DNA of 10,861 nt. Origin: JBEINZ01 sp040377825 (GTDB lineage: Bacteria; Pseudomonadota; Alphaproteobacteria; Rhizobiales; Ancalomicrobiaceae). The position numbers and the translations under genes were made by a program. The notes beneath the pieces are model-generated. The model saw only the letters and a list, made by a program, of their open reading frames with translations, was not told the DNA's origin and ran no database searches. The stretch lies in assembly GCA_040377825.1 (NCBI GenBank), contig JBEINZ010000090.1, forward strand, positions 1 to 10,861, written 5' to 3'. Each line of letters starts with the position of its first letter. Position 1 is the first letter of the stretch. Shown one piece after another: positions 1 through 7,002 of the stretch.

Positions 1-757
1 CACACCCACCCCCTCCCACAACATTGCCCTCGTCGCCGCCACAAAAACCCTTCCCCACCCCCCTCTCCGTTCCCCTTCCCCCAACATCCGAACACAACCC
101 TCACGCGCGTTTGGGTCCATGAGAAGTCCGTCCAAGGCGTGGCCGGGTTCGCGGCGGTCGACGGGGAGGTTGAGGCCGGCGCCGGTGGTGGCGAGGTGGA
201 AGGCGGTGGGGACGTCGATAGGGGCCGGATGGCTTGCAGGGGGGGGGCTCGCCGAAGGGCGTGTTTGGGGGCGGTCGAGGCTTTGGCCTGGGCCGCGGAC
301 CGCCGCTTCGTTCGGGCGGCGCCGGGGCGATGCTGGGTTGGCTTGGCCGGCGGTCGCCTGACTGGGGCGACCACTCGCTGCATGGCCCGCGTAGGTCCCC
401 GTAGCCACGAAGCCGCCTTGCGAATTTTTCGACGACCCCCGATAGACGGCTGACCCCGGTCGAGCGGGCGAGCTTCGGCCGGGAGGCGATGTCGACACTC
501 TTCCACATATGCGCAATTGCGGCGACGGGAATGGGTCCCGCCGGCGTGATCGACCGGTGTTTACGCGGAACGGCAACATTGGGTTAACAATCGCCGATTT
601 AACGGTAACAACGGTCCTTCCGAAGGGCAACAATGACGCGCCTGTCACCGTTGTGGGCGAGCGCGCGGTGGCAATTCTTCGCGACCGATCCGGCATGAAT
701 TCTGCCTATTGACACGATAGGCGCAGCTCGGCGCGGCCGTAATGGACAGAAATTTCC
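1..757. other. Long stretch without a confident gene
   Basis: No frame here gives a recognisable protein. Positions 1-115 are almost free of G on the + strand; from about 118 to 350 the strand turns G-rich, with a run of nine G at 239-247. The complete short ORFs here are rich in Pro, Arg, Ser and Gly and look like composition artefacts. A minus-strand frame beginning at an ATG at 694-696 stays open to position 1. Between about 102 and 238 it has C in nearly every third codon position, which resembles true coding sequence, but I recognise no family. From about 500 the GC content drops. Small repeats there include AACGGT twice (601-606, 610-615) and ACAACGGT (608-615) facing ACCGTTGT (647-654). 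A TTGACA at 709-714 has no convincing -10 partner at 16-18 bases, so I do not call a promoter. GAAATTTC at 749-756 is a perfect 8-base palindrome just before the small ORF. Confidence 0.6.
48..82 (-). other. Potential G-quadruplex tract (minus strand)
   Basis: The + strand shows five C-tracts at 48-50, 53-56, 58-63, 72-75 and 78-82, so the minus strand has five G-tracts of 3 to 6 bases separated by loops of 1, 2, 2 and 8 bases. This nearly satisfies the usual four-tract G-quadruplex pattern (one loop is one base too long). Whether it folds, or has any role, is unknown. Confidence 0.3.
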
Positions 758-922
758 ATGTCGCAGGCCGAACTCATTGTCATGAATGACCATTGTCTAG
801 CCATGGATGCTCAAAAGCACGCCATTTCGACAGACGCAGCTACTGTCAAGGACGCCGCAATCATCGGTCTAGACGCTTTGGAAAAGAGTAACGTCTTGTT
901 TCCTGTCATGGAAGCCGTTTGA
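758..922 (+). CDS. Small ORF, 54 residues, upstream of the Mo hydroxylase; possible amidohydrolase N-terminal remnant
   Basis: ATG at 758 to TGA at 920-922, ending one base before the ATG of the molybdenum hydroxylase gene, so translation could be coupled. There is no strong ribosome binding site; GGACAG lies about 8 bases upstream. The pattern of residues 5-42 (ELIV-x-N, then MDA, then an acidic/Ala stretch, then V-K-D-x2-IIG) resembles the first beta strands of amidohydrolases of the SsnA/TrzN/guanine-deaminase type, where the usual form is LI-x-N, TMD, DGA-x-V-x-DG-x-I-x-x-V-G. The glycines usual in that motif are replaced, and the rest of the enzyme is absent. It could be a decayed fragment, a leader peptide, a genuine small protein, or chance. 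Its base composition is less GC-rich than the following gene. Confidence 0.35.
   Translation: MSQAELIVMNDHCLAMDAQKHAISTDAATVKDAAIIGLDALEKSNVLFPVMEAV
898..915. promoter_or_regulatory. Imperfect inverted repeat before the Mo hydroxylase start
   Basis: GTTTCC, a 6-base spacer, then GGAAGC: five of six base pairs match across the dyad. It has the same half-site type and 6-base spacing as the stronger repeat next to the RpiR gene (GTTTCA-N6-TGAAAC). It overlaps the ribosome binding region, so a bound repressor could block expression. The match is short and may be chance. Confidence 0.2.
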
Positions 923-923
923 C

Positions 924-3900
924 ATGGCGAAAGTCGGCCCCACAATCCTCCGGCCGCGCACGATCCGCGAAGCGGTCTCGATGTCCGTCGATCCCGATAC
1001 GTGTTTTGCCGCTGGCGCGACCGCGCTGCAAGTCGATTGGTCAAAAGGTGTCGCACGCCCGAAGCAATTGATCGATCTATCTTGGGTTGATTCAGTATTC
1101 GGCCTCGTCGAGACGCCAGAAAATCTATCGATCGGCGCCCTCACAACGCTCGCGGCCGCAGCTACCGACCCGATCACCATCATTAGGATGCCCTGTCTTC
1201 GCGAGACCATCAGGAACATCGCTGCCCCCGCCATCCGCGCTCGCGGGACGATCGGCGGCAATATCGGCTGGAAATCCGGCTGCCTCCTGCCCTTGCTCCT
1301 GGCGCTCGACGCCCGGCTGCGCGTCGAAACGGCGGAAGGTCCGGCCGAACCCGCGCTGATCGACTGGCTTGCGCGCCCCGTCGGCCTGATGGTTGCGATC
1401 GATATACCGTGGCCGGACACCAACGCCATGATTTTTCAACGAAAAATCGGCCTGCGCGCGGCCTTCGGGCCGAGCGTGATTGGCGTTGCCGGGCGGATCG
1501 AACACGTCGCCGGCACGATTACAAAAGCGCGACTTTCAGTCGGCGGCGGCGCGGTCCGTCCCGCCCGGCTCGTCTCAGTCGAGCGTCAGCTCGAGGGAGA
1601 GGACGTCGGTTCGGTTGATTGGCAGGCCGTTCGTTCGGAGATCGAAAAAGCGGTCGATGCCCCCGCCGATCAACACCGTTCGGCCGAATATCGTCGTCGG
1701 GCAGCCGCTCGCGCGTTGGTTGGCGGGCTTTCCGGCCCCACCAAGCCGCTGTTTCCGAAGAAAACGCAGCGCCCGCGCCCCGCCCGACCGCCGTCCGAAA
1801 CGATCCTTTCACGGGAAGCAGCCCCAGATCGGTGGCATGTCCGCCCCGATCTGCCGGGAAAAATCTCCGCTACACTGGCCTATCTCACCGATCACCGCGC
1901 GCCGGCGATGCTGGTCGGACGCATCAAACGCGCCGGAATCGCGCATGCCCGCATTCTTTCGATCGATACCAGTGCCGCGCGGGCGCTGCCGGGCGTCGTC
2001 GCCGTCATCACGCATAGCGACGTTCCCGGGCTCAACGCCTACGGCATTGTTTTTCAAGACCAACCGGCCTTTTGCAATGACGTCGTACGCCATGCCGGCG
2101 ACCCAGTCGCGGCGGTCGCGGCGGTCGATGCCGAGACCGCCGAGCGCGCGCTAGCCCTCATCGATGTTCGATACGAGCCACTACCAACGGTCACCGATCC
2201 GCTCTTGGCCCTCGATCCGGCGTCGCCCTTGGTCCATCCGGCCGGCAATCTTGTCACCGAAAATCGGATGGATCGCGGCGAACCATTGGTGGGCTTTGAT
2301 AGGGCGGCGTTCGTCGTCGAGGAGACCTATGTCACGCCGCGCCAGATGCACGCATTCATGGAGACCGAGGGCGGCTGGGCCGAGCCAACCCCAGACGGTG
2401 GCCTCGCCATCCACGCCGGCGGTCAGCACGGCGGCCGGGATCAAATGCAAATCGCTCGGCTGCTTGGCTGGTCGCAAAAGCGCATCCGCGTGGTGACGAG
2501 CCCGACCGGCGGCGCCTTCGGCGGAAAGGACGAACTGACGGTGCAGCCTGCCCTCGCCCTCCTGGCTCTCACGGCGGGCCGCCCCGTGCGACTGCATTGG
2601 AGCCGGGACGAGTCGGTTCTCGCCGGCCTCAAGCGCCATCCGATGACCATCCGCATGCGCACCGCATGCGACGCCGAAGGCCGGCTCCTCGCGCAGGAGG
2701 TCGACGCGCTCGCGGACGCGGGAGCCTATGCCTCGCTCGGGCCCGCCGTCATCGAGACCGCGATGCAACACGCCTGCGGGCCTTATATCGTCGACAACAT
2801 TAAGGCGCGCGGTCGGCTGGTTTATACAAACAACGGCCTATGCGGCGCGTTTCGCGGTTTCGGCGCCAACCAGATGACCTATGCCATCGAATGCCAGATG
2901 GACCGGCTTGCCGCGCGCGTCGGATTGGACCCTATCGAAATCCGCCGCCGCAACCTGCGCCAACCGGGCATGCCGGGTTACCTCGGGCAGGATGTGGCGC
3001 CGTCCGAGCGCCTCGGCGAGATGCTCGACGCTGCCGCCGCTAGCGGCTTGTGGCAGGCGCCGATACCGATCGACGCCCGGCCCGATGAGATCATCGGCGT
3101 GGGCATGGCCCTGAATGATCAAGGAATCGGGCTTGGCACGATTCCGCATGATGTGGGAGCGGCGCGGCTGACACTCGCCTTCGACGGCGCTATCGAGGCG
3201 CATGTCGGTCTCGATGAAATCGGCCAGGGCCTGATCCCAGCGATGCAGTCCGTGGTCGCGACGGCGCTCGGCGTCGCGCGGAGGGATGTCCGCGTGATCT
3301 ACGGCGATACCGATCTGGCGCCGGATTCTGGGTCCACCACCGCCTCGCGCGGCACATTCGTCGCCTGGAAAGCCGCCGATCTCCTAGCGCCCGGATTCAG
3401 CGAAGCGTTGTTGGAGGCAGCCGCGCGCCGGCTTCACCAGCCGCGCGGCGCTTTGCGTCTTGTCCCCGGGGGCATCGGCGAGGTCGGCCGCAATCGCGCG
3501 GAGCCGCTTTTGACCTTCGCGGATCTTGCCGTAGGCTTGGGAGACAACGAGCGACCCTTGGCCGAAACCTCCTTCGCGTTCCCGAAATCCGACTACACCG
3601 AAGGCAATGCTCGGTTCATCTTTGCCTATGGCGCAACGCTTGCCCGCATTGCAATCGATCGGGCGACGGGACAAGTCCGCGTGCTCGATCTGGAAGTCCA
3701 TACGGCTGCCGGGCCGGTCGTCGATCTCGCATCCTATCTCGGCCAAATCGAAGGCGGCGGCGTTCAGGGCCTGGGTTTCACGCTGAGCGAAGACGCGATC
3801 ATGACCGACGGTGTATTTCGAACCGGTCAATTCGACAGTTATATGCTCCCGACCGTCTCCGACGCACCGGCCCGGATGTCGGTTTTCGCGTTGGAAGATC

Positions 3901-4073
3901 TCGACCCAGGAGATCCCTTCGGCCCGCGCGGCGCGGGGGAGATTGGGATCGGCGCGGTCACGCCAGCAATCGCAAATGCGATCGGTGACGCCCTGGGCTT
4001 ACACCCGTCCATCACGCCACTCGACCCTGAAGCGCTTCTCGACGCCATTGACGACATGGGGAGGCAAAAGTGA
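924..4073 (+). CDS. Molybdenum hydroxylase, fused FAD-binding and molybdopterin-binding subunits (xanthine dehydrogenase family)
   Basis: The protein has 1049 residues. Residues ~5-175 form the FAD-binding domain, with the family's AAGAT (29-33) and TIGGN (109-113) turns. Residues ~178-270 are the flavoprotein C-terminal domain, with the S-A-E-Y-R-R motif near 253. A Pro/Arg-rich linker (~270-300) leads to the a/b hammerhead domain (~305-420) and the molybdopterin domains (~430-1040). Visible active-site elements are Gln501, GGAFGGKDE (529-537), FRGFG with Arg644, GQG (767-769) and GAGE with Glu1006, the expected base. Such enzymes hydroxylate N-heterocycles or aldehydes with water, passing electrons Mo to Fe-S to FAD; the location is normally cytoplasmic, and no signal peptide is seen here. 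FAD and Mo parts are usually separate chains in bacteria, and in eukaryotic xanthine dehydrogenase they are fused behind the Fe-S domain; here only the FAD and Mo parts are joined. Asp536 stands where bovine xanthine oxidase has Glu802, so xanthine itself is not assured. GGAAG at 910-914 is a plausible ribosome binding site. The stop overlaps the next start. Confidence 0.93.
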   Translation: MAKVGPTILRPRTIREAVSMSVDPDTCFAAGATALQVDWSKGVARPKQLIDLSWVDSVFGLVETPENLSIGALTTLAAAATDPITIIRMPCLRETIRNIAAPAIRARGTIGGNIGWKSGCLLPLLLALDARLRVETAEGPAEPALIDWLARPVGLMVAIDIPWPDTNAMIFQRKIGLRAAFGPSVIGVAGRIEHVAGTITKARLSVGGGAVRPARLVSVERQLEGEDVGSVDWQAVRSEIEKAVDAPADQHRSAEYRRRAAARALVGGLSGPTKPLFPKKTQRPRPARPPSETILSREAAPDRWHVRPDLPGKISATLAYLTDHRAPAMLVGRIKRAGIAHARILSIDTSAARALPGVVAVITHSDVPGLNAYGIVFQDQPAFCNDVVRHAGDPVAAVAAVDAETAERALALIDVRYEPLPTVTDPLLALDPASPLVHPAGNLVTENRMDRGEPLVGFDRAAFVVEETYVTPRQMHAFMETEGGWAEPTPDGGLAIHAGGQHGGRDQMQIARLLGWSQKRIRVVTSPTGGAFGGKDELTVQPALALLALTAGRPVRLHWSRDESVLAGLKRHPMTIRMRTACDAEGRLLAQEVDALADAGAYASLGPAVIETAMQHACGPYIVDNIKARGRLVYTNNGLCGAFRGFGANQMTYAIECQMDRLAARVGLDPIEIRRRNLRQPGMPGYLGQDVAPSERLGEMLDAAAASGLWQAPIPIDARPDEIIGVGMALNDQGIGLGTIPHDVGAARLTLAFDGAIEAHVGLDEIGQGLIPAMQSVVATALGVARRDVRVIYGDTDLAPDSGSTTASRGTFVAWKAADLLAPGFSEALLEAAARRLHQPRGALRLVPGGIGEVGRNRAEPLLTFADLAVGLGDNERPLAETSFAFPKSDYTEGNARFIFAYGATLARIAIDRATGQVRVLDLEVHTAAGPVVDLASYLGQIEGGGVQGLGFTLSEDAIMTDGVFRTGQFDSYMLPTVSDAPARMSVFALEDLDPGDPFGPRGAGEIGIGAVTPAIANAIGDALGLHPSITPLDPEALLDAIDDMGRQK
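4058..4064 (+). promoter_or_regulatory. Ribosome binding site deciding a GTG start
   Basis: GGGGAGG followed by five bases and then GTG at 4070. This spacing favours GTG over the in-frame ATG at 4082, which would be 17 bases away. Confidence 0.7.
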
Positions 4074-4660
4074 CCGAAGCCATGCATTTCACACTGGACG
4101 GACATGACGTCGTCGTGGAAGCCCCATCGGATGCGCCCTTGCTTGCCATCTTGCGCGAAAAGCTTGATGCAACGGAAACCAAGATTGGTTGCGGTATCGG
4201 GCGGTGCGGCGCCTGTCTTGTGCTGGTCGACGGCGCGCCGGCAAATGCATGCTTGGTGCTCGCCTACCAGCTCCAAGACAAGTCGGTCACGACAAGTGCA
4301 GGCCTTGAAGCCGATCCTGTCGCCCAAATCGTCCGTGAAGCCTTGGCGGAGGCCTCGTCGTTTCAATGCGGCTATTGCGCCCCGGGCATCGCCATGGCGC
4401 TAACCGCGCTGTTCAGCAACGATGCAAGCGCGAGTGATGCCGCGATCACCGCCGTCCTCGAGGGCCATCTCTGCCGCTGCACGGGCTATCATTCGATCCT
4501 TCGCGGCGCGAGATTGGCTCGCGCGCGGCTCGCAGAGCCTAACGTATCCCTACGAATACCAAAGTTTCACCTGTCGGACCCCGCACCGAGCGCGCTCGCG
4601 CTTTCCTCAACCGTCGCCGTCCAAACTTACCCTCAATTGAAAGATGATGATTCGACATAA
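4070..4660 (+). CDS. [2Fe-2S] subunit of the molybdenum hydroxylase (CoxS/XdhC-type small subunit)
   Basis: The protein has 196 residues. The N-terminal plant-ferredoxin-type domain binds one cluster with Cys41, 46, 49 and 61 (C-G-x2-R-C-G-x-C pattern). The C-terminal four-helix domain binds the second with Cys100, 103, 135 and 137 (QCGYC and C-R-C motifs). All eight ligands are present. It should relay electrons from the molybdenum centre to FAD in the fused partner encoded just upstream. The GTG start overlaps the upstream stop (GTGA), implying translational coupling and balanced synthesis. Family members usually end near residue 160; this one has about 36 extra residues, Ser/Ala/Pro-rich and ending in a run of Asp, with no recognisable motif. 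The TAA stop is separated by one base from the stop of the opposing permease gene. Confidence 0.95.
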   Translation: MTEAMHFTLDGHDVVVEAPSDAPLLAILREKLDATETKIGCGIGRCGACLVLVDGAPANACLVLAYQLQDKSVTTSAGLEADPVAQIVREALAEASSFQCGYCAPGIAMALTALFSNDASASDAAITAVLEGHLCRCTGYHSILRGARLARARLAEPNVSLRIPKFHLSDPAPSALALSSTVAVQTYPQLKDDDST

Positions 4661-4661
4661 C

Positions 4662-6239
4662 TTACTCGGTTGTTTTCGTTCCGAAACGCTTCAGTACACG
4701 CTGCTCGATCGCAACTACAATTTGATAAAACCCGACCGAGATCAGCACCGACACGGCCGCGACGGTCCAGATCATGCCGTAGTCGAGCGTGCCCCGGGCA
4801 TGATTGAGCAGATTGCCGAGCCCCGTCCCGGTCGCCAGCCATTCGGCAATCATGACGCCGAGCAAGGCACGTGGCGCGGTAAGGCGGGCGGCTGCGAAAA
4901 GATGCGGTAGCGCGGCCGGAATCGCGACAATGCGGATTTCCGTCCAAGCCGAAGCGCCATAAGCGCGCGGCAGCTCTAGCGCGCCGCGAGGAACCAGATC
5001 GAGACCCTGCGCGATCGTGACAAACGCCGGGAAGAAGGTGACGGATACCGTAACCCACATGATCAAGGATGGCCCTCGCCCCAGGAGCAGGACCAGAAGC
5101 GGCGTCAGCGCAACCAGCGGCATCGTTTGAGTCACCAACGCGATCGGAAGAAAGATCTCCACCGTTCTCGGGAAAAGGCGCCGGCTGATCGCCAGGGCGA
5201 ACGCCGTTAAAAGTCCTGCCGCCATGCCGACGATCGTCAAAGGGAGCGTCTCGCCGAGCGCTTCCAAAAGGCGGGTCTGGGCCGAGGCGGCGGCGTTTGA
5301 GAACAATAGATAGTCGAATACGGCGAGCGGCGTCTTAGCGATAAGGTCTGGGACATTCAGCGCGCGAACGAACGCCCACCAACCGATAAACGGCAACAAA
5401 GCCGCCCCCGTCATTAAGGCAGCGCGCTGCCACAGGGGCACGACTATGGGCGATGGGGGCGCAGACGCGGCGTTAAGCGTAACCGACCGGCTGGATCCGA
5501 GAAGCTTGTTAGCGATGATGGCGAACAAAAAGTAAGCAAGGCCCGCGATCGCCGTGGCGGTCAGGCCAATTCCCCAGAGCCGCGCGGGATCGGCGCGCCC
5601 TAGCGAGCCGAGCAGATAGGCACCTAGCCCGAACCTGCCGCCACCGCCGAACTCGGCGAGAATCGAGCCGAGGACCGCGTTGGGCGCAGCCACACGCAGC
5701 CCGCCCAAAATCACCGGCAGGGCGCCGCGCCACTGGACGAGCCGCATGAACTGCCAGCGCCCGCCACCGTAGGCGCGAACGACATCCGCCGCGCGCTGAT
5801 CGAACTGGGTGAGCCCGACGACCGTCGCCGTCATCGTCACGAAATAGCAACCCATCGCCGCCAGCACGACCCGCGGTGCGATGCCGGACAGAGTCAGCAC
5901 CAGAATAGGAGCAATCGCGATCGGTGGCAGCGCGAAAATCGCGATGTTGATCCCGCGCGAAAGTCGCAACGCGACTGGGGAAACGGCGAAAAGGGTCCCC
6001 GCGAGGATCGCAATGACATTGCCGAACAGAAAGCCGAGCGCTGAACCGGTTAGCGTTGCGGCAATGTGAGCCGGATAGTCCGCGCGGTCGGCCCAAAAGC
6101 GAATGAGGATCTCGCTCGGCCCCGGTAGCGCGCCGCGGGCGACAAGATCGTATTGCCCGACGAGTTCCCAAAGCCCGATCAGCGCGGCGATTGTCGCGAG
6201 GAGCTCCCACCGGCGGGCCAAGGTGAATTCAGCCGCCAT
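4662..6239 (-). CDS. ABC transporter permease, two fused NitT/TauT-type permease domains
   Basis: The protein has 525 residues. It is the transmembrane part of the importer, with many hydrophobic segments in two similar halves: residues ~10-245 and ~270-515, joined by a Ser/Ala/Pro-rich linker (~248-267). Each half has the cytoplasmic loop that docks on the ATPase: A-Y-G followed about 10 residues later by a P and then G/A-x-R near 156-185, and R-A-Y-G through A-x-R-L near 425-455. SsuC/TauC/ThiX-type permeases are normally one domain of about 250-280 residues acting as a homodimer; here one chain supplies both. I chose the ATG at 6239 because it gives a normal cytoplasmic N-terminus before the first membrane segment and an 11-base overlap with the ATPase gene; the longer reading frame adds 34 basic residues unlike the family. 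Confidence 0.9.
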   Translation of the reverse strand: MAAEFTLARRWELLATIAALIGLWELVGQYDLVARGALPGPSEILIRFWADRADYPAHIAATLTGSALGFLFGNVIAILAGTLFAVSPVALRLSRGINIAIFALPPIAIAPILVLTLSGIAPRVVLAAMGCYFVTMTATVVGLTQFDQRAADVVRAYGGGRWQFMRLVQWRGALPVILGGLRVAAPNAVLGSILAEFGGGGRFGLGAYLLGSLGRADPARLWGIGLTATAIAGLAYFLFAIIANKLLGSSRSVTLNAASAPPSPIVVPLWQRAALMTGAALLPFIGWWAFVRALNVPDLIAKTPLAVFDYLLFSNAAASAQTRLLEALGETLPLTIVGMAAGLLTAFALAISRRLFPRTVEIFLPIALVTQTMPLVALTPLLVLLLGRGPSLIMWVTVSVTFFPAFVTIAQGLDLVPRGALELPRAYGASAWTEIRIVAIPAALPHLFAAARLTAPRALLGVMIAEWLATGTGLGNLLNHARGTLDYGMIWTVAAVSVLISVGFYQIVVAIEQRVLKRFGTKTTE

Positions 6240-7002
6240 GAAGATGACCCGCGATCTCGTCGGTGAGCCGATGGAACGCCGGTTCGAAAAACAGGATCGG
6301 CAGACGCGGCCTTGCGAAGGGAACCTCGACGATTGCGGCAATCCGACCGGGGTTTGCGTGCATCACCACGACCCTATCGGCAAGAAAGACCGCCTCGTCG
6401 ATGCCATGCGTGACCAAAAGCGATGTCGAGCCGGTCTCCATCCAGACGCGCTGCAACTCGACATTCATCTGTCGGCGCAGGATCTGATCGAGCGCGCCGA
6501 AGGGTTCATCGAGAAACAACACCTTCGGCTCGGTCACGATCGACCGCGCGATCGCAACGCGTTGCCGCATTCCACCCGAAAGCTCGCCCGGCAAGGCATT
6601 CTCGAACCCGCCAAGACCGACCAGGTGGATCAGCGCCGCGATGCGATCTCGGGCGGCTTTAACGTCTCGCCCCAGTACTTCCAGCGGAAGCGCAACGTTC
6701 CGCGTAACGGTTCGCCAGGGAAGTAGAGCGGAATCTTGAAAGGCTACGCCCGTCAGGCCGCGTATCGTCGCGACCGACGGCTGCAGCCCCTCGATCGTGA
6801 CCGTCCCGCGATCAGCATATTCAAGCCCGAGCGCGATGCGCAAAAGTGTCGATTTTCCGCACCCGGACGGACCGATCAAGGCCGTGAAAGATCCCGGCGC
6901 GCATTGAAGCGCGACATCCCTCAAGGCCTCGACCGTCTTGCTCCGTCCGACAAACGTCTTCGAGAGTCCGTCAAAGACGATTCCCGCTCCGTCCTTCGAC
7001 AT
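6229..7002 (-). CDS. ABC transporter ATP-binding protein (SsuB/TauB/ThiZ-like)
   Basis: The protein has 257 residues with a full set of ATPase motifs: Walker A GPSGCGKST (44-52), Q-loop Gln89, signature LSGGM (141-145), Walker B VLFLDEP (161-167), D-loop and switch His199. It powers import through the fused permease encoded next. The C-terminal MHANPGR segment is typical of the nitrate/sulfonate/taurine import subfamily. The ATG at 7002 shares its A with the TGA stop of the binding-protein gene (TGATG). The TTG one codon upstream is a less likely start. The 3' end overlaps the permease gene by 11 bases, so the three transporter genes form one tightly coupled unit. Confidence 0.95.
   Translation of the reverse strand: MSKDGAGIVFDGLSKTFVGRSKTVEALRDVALQCAPGSFTALIGPSGCGKSTLLRIALGLEYADRGTVTIEGLQPSVATIRGLTGVAFQDSALLPWRTVTRNVALPLEVLGRDVKAARDRIAALIHLVGLGGFENALPGELSGGMRQRVAIARSIVTEPKVLFLDEPFGALDQILRRQMNVELQRVWMETGSTSLLVTHGIDEAVFLADRVVVMHANPGRIAAIVEVPFARPRLPILFFEPAFHRLTDEIAGHLHGG

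Noticed and set aside
119..453. Plus-strand ORFs of 80 and 104 residues
   Set aside because: Their Gly/Arg/Trp-rich content follows from the G-rich strand. The third-position signal in this stretch favours the minus strand.
101..508. A complete 135-residue minus-strand ORF
   Set aside because: It is dominated by Pro, Arg and His, crosses the G-run at 239-247, and loses third-position bias after it. An overlapping minus frame has the better coding signal in 102-238.
509..712. Plus-strand 67-residue ORF
   Set aside because: There is no ribosome binding site before its ATG, no clear codon-position bias and no recognisable motif. It cannot be excluded as a small protein.
779..790. GTCAT-GA-ATGAC palindrome inside the small ORF
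   Set aside because: Short palindromes of this size are expected by chance in a window this long, and nothing in the context supports it as an operator.
2181..2771. A 196-residue minus-strand ORF inside the hydroxylase gene
   Set aside because: It is a shadow of a clearly conserved molybdopterin domain on the + strand.
4661..4661. A bidirectional terminator between the converging operons
   Set aside because: The gap is one base, and no GC-rich hairpin with a T-run was found in the flanking gene ends.
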